Assembly: GCA_964370215.1 (NCBI GenBank)
Contig: CAYJIM010000003.1
Location: forward strand, 29,894 to 93,893
Length of the DNA stretch: 64,000 bases
Direction: 5' to 3'
Source: Massiliimalia sp964370215
GTDB lineage: Bacteria > Bacillota > Clostridia > Oscillospirales > Ruminococcaceae
Part shown: positions 59,545-64,000 of the stretch, in pieces
How the letters are laid out: the number at the start of each line of letters is the position of its first letter
How positions within the stretch are numbered: the stretch's first letter is position 1
The notes under the pieces: generated by a model
Seen by the model: only the letters and a program-made list of their open reading frames with translations
Database searches by the model: none
What the model was told of the DNA's origin: nothing
Program-made: the position numbers and the translations under genes

Positions 59545-60531
59545 ATGAAAACAACACTAAGAAAAATTTCAATGGTAATGCTGGCAGGAATGCTTGCAAC
59601 AGCGGCACTTACAGGCTGTTCAACACAAGTAGAAGAAGTGATCATTTATTCAAACGCTGACGATGAAGCCGTTGAGGTAATGAAGGAAACCCTTGATGCA
59701 AACGGATATGAGGGGCAATATATCTTTCAAAGTTTTGGCACATCAGAGCTTGGTGGAAAGCTGCTCGCCGAGGGTGCCGATATCGAAGCCGATATTGTTA
59801 CAATGAGCTCATACTATCTGGAGTCAGCACAAGAAGAACACTCGATGTTCCAAGATCTATCGTTTGACGTTGTTACATTTGATGAGTTCCCGAGCTACTA
59901 CACACCATTTATCGGCAATCAAGGCGCACTTATATTAAACACTGAAGAAATGAGTGCCAAAGGTCTTGATGTGCCAACTTCGATCGCAGACCTTGCCGAC
60001 CCACAATATGCAGGAGCAATTTCAATTGTTGACATTACAGGTTCTTCTACAGCATGGCTTATGGTTCAAGCGCTGATCAACGAATATGGCGAAGAAGAAA
60101 CACAAGATATCCTATCCGAAATATATGCAAATGCAGGCGCACATTTAGAATCCTCAGGCTCGGGCCCAATTAAAAAAGTTCGTGCAGGTGAAGTTGCAAT
60201 TGGCTTTGGTCTTCGTCATCAAGCAGTTGCCGATAAAGCAGATGGTTTGCCAATCGATTTTGTCGACCCAACAGAAGGTAATTTCACATTGACAGAGAGC
60301 CTTGCAGCTGTTGAAAAGGGAGAAGGTACAAATCCACTTGCTATGGAAATGATGCAATGTATCATCGAAGAAGGTAGAGATGGTTTGATGGAGAGCTATC
60401 CTGTTCCACTGTACGAGGGGGAGAGCGCTGATGCAGATGCACTTTCAGCAAACTCAAAGACCTTCAACGAACCGCTAACAGTTGACCTTCTAAAAGAGCA
60501 TGAAGCAATTTCAGAAGCAGCAAAAGGTTAA
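59545..60531 (+). CDS. 2-aminoethylphosphonate ABC transporter substrate-binding lipoprotein
   Basis: 328 residues. A signal peptide with lipobox LTGC puts Cys25 at the mature N-terminus. The rest is a class of bacterial binding protein related to iron(III) and phosphonate carriers, with EVIIYSNADDEAVEVMKETL at the start and ITGSSTAWLMVQAL in the middle. It should capture 2-aminoethylphosphonate outside the membrane. AGAGGT precedes the ATG. It lies between the permease and phnW, 18 nt apart on both sides. Confidence 0.88.
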   Translation: MKTTLRKISMVMLAGMLATAALTGCSTQVEEVIIYSNADDEAVEVMKETLDANGYEGQYIFQSFGTSELGGKLLAEGADIEADIVTMSSYYLESAQEEHSMFQDLSFDVVTFDEFPSYYTPFIGNQGALILNTEEMSAKGLDVPTSIADLADPQYAGAISIVDITGSSTAWLMVQALINEYGEEETQDILSEIYANAGAHLESSGSGPIKKVRAGEVAIGFGLRHQAVADKADGLPIDFVDPTEGNFTLTESLAAVEKGEGTNPLAMEMMQCIIEEGRDGLMESYPVPLYEGESADADALSANSKTFNEPLTVDLLKEHEAISEAAKG

Positions 60532-60549
60532 TATAGGAGAGAAAATAAC

Positions 60550-61629
60550 ATGAACTACAAATTACTTACCCCAGGCCCACTGACCACTAGCAAGAGCGTA
60601 AGAGCTGTCATGCAGGTCGACCATTGTACATGGGACGACGACTATAAAATTATTACGCAAAACATCAGAAAAGACCTTGTTTGTCTTGCTAAAGCCGACG
60701 ACAACTACACTGCGGTTCTAATGCAAGGCAGTGGCACCTTCGGCGTAGAATCGGTCGTCAATTCCGCTGTTGGTGAGAATGGAAAACTACTTGTCATTGC
60801 AAATGGTGAATACGGTAAAAGAATTGCACAAATTGCAAGCTATGCTAATATTCCACACATTCTTTACGAAACTTCGTATGATGAGCAACCCAACACAGCG
60901 GAAGTTGATAAAATCCTTACAGACAACAGCGACATTACCCATGTGGCAATCGTCCATTGTGAAACAACCTCCGGAATGCTCAATGACATTGAGTCAGTGT
61001 CAAAAGTTGTAAAAAAACACAACAAAACGTATATTGTTGATGCAATGTCAAGTTTTGGCGGTATCGAAATTGACATGATTGCTCTTGATATAGACTATCT
61101 AATTAGCTCAGCAAATAAGTGTATTCAAGGTGTCCCGGGCTTTTCCTTTGCTATCTGTAAAAAAAGCGAACTTGTACAATGCAAAGGCAACTCAAAGAGT
61201 CTCTCGCTTGATTTATATGACCAATGGATCGGCATGGACAAGGACGGAAAGTGGCGGTTTACTTCACCGACCCATGTTGTACTCGCTTTTTCAAGGGCAC
61301 TCGAGGAGCTAGAGATTGAAGGAGGCATTCCAAAAAGATATGCGCGTTTTAGAAAAAACAATGATACACTTATAGAAAAAATGTCTGAACTTGGCATCAA
61401 ATCATATGTTAAAAGCAAGCATCAAAGCCCGATTATCACAACATTCTTCATGCCCTGTGGCACAGATTTTTTTGACATGTATAATTTTGTCAAACAAAGA
61501 GGATATGCGATTTATCCAGGAAAATTAACAAAAGCAGATACATTTAGAATTGGAAACATCGGCGAGATTTACAGCGATGACATAGAAAAACTCTGTGAGA
61601 TTTTCAAAGAATACTTTAACAAGAAATAA
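60550..61629 (+). CDS. phnW: 2-aminoethylphosphonate--pyruvate transaminase
   Basis: 359 residues with the N-terminal LLTPGPLTTSKSVRAVMQ, the GSGTFGVESVVNS loop and the PLP lysine in ISSANKCIQGVPGFSFAI. It moves the amino group of 2-aminoethylphosphonate to pyruvate, giving phosphonoacetaldehyde and alanine. The product is the substrate of PhnX encoded next, so the two form the phosphonatase pathway. AGGAGA precedes the ATG. Confidence 0.96.
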   Translation: MNYKLLTPGPLTTSKSVRAVMQVDHCTWDDDYKIITQNIRKDLVCLAKADDNYTAVLMQGSGTFGVESVVNSAVGENGKLLVIANGEYGKRIAQIASYANIPHILYETSYDEQPNTAEVDKILTDNSDITHVAIVHCETTSGMLNDIESVSKVVKKHNKTYIVDAMSSFGGIEIDMIALDIDYLISSANKCIQGVPGFSFAICKKSELVQCKGNSKSLSLDLYDQWIGMDKDGKWRFTSPTHVVLAFSRALEELEIEGGIPKRYARFRKNNDTLIEKMSELGIKSYVKSKHQSPIITTFFMPCGTDFFDMYNFVKQRGYAIYPGKLTKADTFRIGNIGEIYSDDIEKLCEIFKEYFNKK

Positions 61630-61652
61630 GGAATATAAAAAGGAATATAAAT

Positions 61653-62435
61653 ATGAGAAAAATTGAAGCGGTCATCTTCGACTTTGCCGGCACCACGATA
61701 GACTTTGGCTCATTTGCACCTGTCGGAGCCTTTCTTGAAGCGTTTAGACTGAAAAAAATTGAACCCACACTTGACGAAGTGCGTGCACCGATGGGGATGT
61801 TAAAAAAAGAGCATATCAGAACAATGCTTGAAATGGAGCGCATTGACAAGTGCTTTAGAGAGCTTTATGGGCAGTCTTATACAGAAAAAGATCTTGATGA
61901 AATGTATGATTTCTATGAGAAGTCATTGATTGAAGTGCTAAAAAATTATGCAAAACCAAAGCCTTTTGTACTCGACACGATTGAAGCCCTTCGCCAAAAA
62001 GGTATAAAAATCGGAGGTACAACAGGATACAATGACAAAATGATGTCGGTTATCATTCCCTGCGCGAAAGAAAACGGATATTCACCCGATTATTTTTGCA
62101 CACCCGATGCAGTTTCTCAAAAAAGCAGACCCAGACCTTTTATGGTATTCAAATGCATGGAGGAGCTTGATGTATCTTCCGTCAATGCGGTAATTAAGGT
62201 TGGAGACACTGTCTCAGATATTCAAGAAGGCAAAAATGCAGGCGTTATTTCGATCGGCGTGGTTGAGGGAAGTTCGGAAATGGGACTTACTGAAGACGAG
62301 TGGAACGCATTGTCAGAGAGCAAAAAAGAACAAAAACGTGAAATTGTTCGCAACATTTACATAAACGCAGGCGCTGACTATGTGATGAACAACATGGCTG
62401 ATCTGCTAAAGATTATTGACGAAATGGAAAGATAG
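61653..62435 (+). CDS. phnX: Phosphonoacetaldehyde hydrolase (phosphonatase)
   Basis: 260 residues of the HAD superfamily. The nucleophile Asp is in AVIFDFAGTTIDFGSFAP, and the cap-domain lysine that forms the Schiff base is in RAPMGMLKKEHI. The remaining HAD motifs are GTTGYNDKMM and IKVGDTVSDIQEGKNAG. It splits the carbon-phosphorus bond of phosphonoacetaldehyde to acetaldehyde and phosphate. It follows phnW by 23 nt. A hairpin separates it from the PbfA-like gene. Confidence 0.96.
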   Translation: MRKIEAVIFDFAGTTIDFGSFAPVGAFLEAFRLKKIEPTLDEVRAPMGMLKKEHIRTMLEMERIDKCFRELYGQSYTEKDLDEMYDFYEKSLIEVLKNYAKPKPFVLDTIEALRQKGIKIGGTTGYNDKMMSVIIPCAKENGYSPDYFCTPDAVSQKSRPRPFMVFKCMEELDVSSVNAVIKVGDTVSDIQEGKNAGVISIGVVEGSSEMGLTEDEWNALSESKKEQKREIVRNIYINAGADYVMNNMADLLKIIDEMER

Positions 62436-62461
62436 TTTTTTATAACTTTACTTATTTAATC

Positions 62462-62491
62462 AAAACGGGGTTGCAATGCAGCCCCGTTTTT
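62462..62491 (+). terminator. Hairpin terminator or attenuator between phnX and the PbfA-like gene
   Basis: AAAACGGGG pairs with CCCCGTTTT around an inner TTGCAATGCAG, followed by a short T run. It could lower expression of the last enzyme relative to phnWX. Confidence 0.75.
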
Positions 62492-62531
62492 GAAATTAAG
62501 TTTGTGTCATGCGAAAGGAGTAGCGATAACA

Positions 62532-63860
62532 ATGAAAGTAAAAGTTACCGAGGGCGACATTAACCAAAGTGAAATTAGGGCAAAATGGCAAAAAGAAAAC
62601 CTATCAGAAGAAACAGTAAGAAAGCTTTGCGAAGATGAGAGCATTTTCATTAAGCAAGCGCTGTCCACTCCATGCCTAAACAGTGTGACGAGTACAAATG
62701 GAGTATATTTAATTGACAGCGATGGCAGAAAAGTCATTGACTTTCACGGAAATTCTGTCCATCAACTTGGTTATAACAATAAAAGACTTGTTGACGCATT
62801 AAAGAAACAACTTGACACTCTCGCATTTTCTCCAAGACGATATGCTAATGATGCTGCTACGGAGTGCGCTAAAAGACTTGTAAGCCTTATGCCAAGCAAT
62901 GACTATAAAGTGCTGTTCACCACAAGTGGCGCCGTTTCAAATGAAACTGCATTAAAGTTGTCGAGAATTGCAACAGGAAAACATAAAACGCTTGCCGCAA
63001 AAGACTCATTTCATGGAGCCACTTTTCTAACAATATCCGTTGGCGGCACAGACCATTTTAGAAATGGCATTGAACCGCTCCCTGATTATTGCCACCACTA
63101 TGAGCATTTTTCTGAAGATGACAAACACAATCAAAAAGTGCTTAAATTCATTGAACAAAAGTGTAAAAACGATAAAATTGGCGCCATTATACTTGAACCG
63201 ATTCGCTGTACTGACATCATTATCCCTAAAAAAGAATATCTACAAAAAATTCGAGAAATTTGCGATAGATATGATGTCACTTTGATTTTTGATGAAATTC
63301 CGACTGCGTTTGGACGCACGGGGAAAATGTTTGCGTTTGAAAATTTTGATGTTGAACCGGACATATTAACGCTTGGAAAAGGTCTCGCAGGGGGGCTCAT
63401 CCCTTTTTCGGCAGTCATTGCAAAAAAGAAATTCGATATTTGCGACACAATGTCAATGGGTCATTTCACTTTTGAGAAAAATCCACTTGCCGCCGCTGTC
63501 ACAATTGCTTTGCTTGATGAAATCCATGACAAGAATTTACTGGAAAGGGCAAATGAAGTTGGAGAAAAGTTAAAACAGGGGATTCTTGAAATTGAAAGCG
63601 ATTTGGTTTACGAAATTCGTCAAATTGGTGCCATGGTTGGTGTAGAACTTCGTGAAAATGGCATAAAGGCAAATTTTGAAGCAGAGCAAATCCTATATAA
63701 ATCACTTACAAAAGGGCTTAGTTTTAAGATTTCGGGGGGCAATGTATTGACGCTAACTCCTCCCATAGTCATTACCGACAAGGAGTTAAAGTGTGCAATT
63801 TCAATATTAAAATCATCCATAAATGAGATGGCATACGATGATAATGAACGAGCAAGGTGA
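62532..63860 (+). CDS. Class III aminotransferase-family enzyme, PbfA-like (1-hydroxy-2-aminoethylphosphonate ammonia-lyase)
   Basis: 442 residues of the class III PLP family: DGRKVIDFHGNSVHQLGY, FTTSGAVSNETALKLSRIA, LIFDEIPTAFGRTGKMFAFE and the PLP lysine in LTLGKGLAGGLIPFSAV. Relatives placed beside phnW and phnX include PbfA, which removes ammonia from (R)-1-hydroxy-2-aminoethylphosphonate to give phosphonoacetaldehyde and so widens the pathway. The assignment rests on neighbourhood; an ordinary transaminase remains possible. ATG 62532 follows AAAGGAG. Confidence 0.8.
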   Translation: MKVKVTEGDINQSEIRAKWQKENLSEETVRKLCEDESIFIKQALSTPCLNSVTSTNGVYLIDSDGRKVIDFHGNSVHQLGYNNKRLVDALKKQLDTLAFSPRRYANDAATECAKRLVSLMPSNDYKVLFTTSGAVSNETALKLSRIATGKHKTLAAKDSFHGATFLTISVGGTDHFRNGIEPLPDYCHHYEHFSEDDKHNQKVLKFIEQKCKNDKIGAIILEPIRCTDIIIPKKEYLQKIREICDRYDVTLIFDEIPTAFGRTGKMFAFENFDVEPDILTLGKGLAGGLIPFSAVIAKKKFDICDTMSMGHFTFEKNPLAAAVTIALLDEIHDKNLLERANEVGEKLKQGILEIESDLVYEIRQIGAMVGVELRENGIKANFEAEQILYKSLTKGLSFKISGGNVLTLTPPIVITDKELKCAISILKSSINEMAYDDNERAR

Positions 63861-64000
63861 TGTAAACAATACATATGATAACGAAAGTATTGCACATATC
63901 TTAGATGAAGATAGAAAAATCAACGCACAGAAGTTTGAAACAGTATTTGGAATGGCTATACTTAAATGGACAGAAAAGATAAGGTGGTGTACAATAGAAC
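63838..64000 (+). CDS. Start of an unidentified gene, cut by the window end
   Basis: An open frame from ATG 63838 (or ATG 63844) runs to the window edge, 54 codons without a stop. It overlaps the end of the PbfA-like gene by about 20 bp. The visible part is hydrophilic (NNTYDNESIAHILDEDRKIN, then KFETVFGMAILKWTEKIR) and matches no family I know. It could be a further phosphonate gene or an unrelated regulator. Confidence 0.45.
   Translation, partial: MIMNEQGDVNNTYDNESIAHILDEDRKINAQKFETVFGMAILKWTEKIRWCTIE

Noticed and set aside
1..64000. CRISPR arrays, tRNA or rRNA genes, prophage or defence island
   Set aside because: No regularly spaced repeats, no tRNA or rRNA sequence, and no phage structural or defence families were recognised on reading the window.

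Overview
The window looks like chromosomal DNA of an anaerobic, endospore-forming Firmicute of the class Clostridia. The case rests on Spo0A and SpoIIID with sporulation-type control sites, a dgt-dnaG-rpoD replication/transcription block, FMN and cobalamin riboswitches feeding ECF-type vitamin transporters, MurT/GatD peptidoglycan amidation, ferredoxin-dependent 2-keto acid fermentation, and consensus TTGACA/TATAAT promoters followed by rho-independent terminators. Species cannot be named from this sequence. A run of 100 N shows it comes from a draft assembly.

Layout. 0-8 kb: tail of an EAL phosphodiesterase, a lipid kinase, FMN-riboswitch-controlled ribU, rpe, mecA-like, a small membrane protein, a phosphohexomutase, a GNAT protein, rpmE and a YigZ protein. 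8.3-12.6 kb: dgt-dnaG-rpoD-Rrf2 regulator. 12.7-14.5 kb: a cobalamin riboswitch controlling a DUF4430 protein, an ECF S component and a cobalamin adenosyltransferase. 14.6-16 kb: a RAYT-type transposase with a REP-like hairpin in its reading frame, and a TauE exporter. 16.1-22.1 kb (minus strand): a LacI-controlled sugar or polyol operon (class II aldolase, regulator, FGGY kinase, GatD-like dehydrogenase, aldo/keto reductase, FucU/RbsD mutarotase) with no transporter. 22.3-25.3 kb: a membrane diguanylate cyclase and spo0A. 25.6-28.9 kb: a CorC/HlyC-type membrane protein, then murT-gatD, where the GatD-like subunit lacks the usual Cys/His catalytic pair. 29.2-34.8 kb: paaK-iorA-iorB-paaK-ACT, an arylpyruvate fermentation module. 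35-36 kb: a small membrane protein and spoIIID. 36-44.1 kb (minus strand): a MarR-controlled heterodimeric ABC exporter, and a CydDC-like ABC pair with a YbaN-type protein.

44.7-54 kb: a purine module (NCS2 permease, three-subunit molybdenum hydroxylase, MocA-like nucleotidyltransferase, xanthine phosphoribosyltransferase) followed by a FecCD-type ABC importer that may bring in molybdate or tungstate. The binding-protein gene of that importer is interrupted by an assembly gap flanked by a 55-bp exact duplication; collapsing the duplication restores the reading frame. 54-55.8 kb (minus strand): an adaptive response to alkylation (alkD-like, adaA-like, ogt). 56.1-63.9 kb: a 2-aminoethylphosphonate module (RpiR regulator, ABC importer, phnW, phnX and a PbfA-like lyase). 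It looks more AT-rich than the core genes and may have been acquired.

Most genes belong to known families. The least ordinary points are the GatD-like subunit without catalytic residues, the DUF4430 protein placed as a possible B12-capture partner of an ECF transporter, the transporter-less sugar operon, the unexplained 570-nt leader region before the purine permease, and the coupling of a molybdenum hydroxylase to a FecCD-family importer. I saw no CRISPR array, rRNA, tRNA, prophage or clearly novel multigene defence system.
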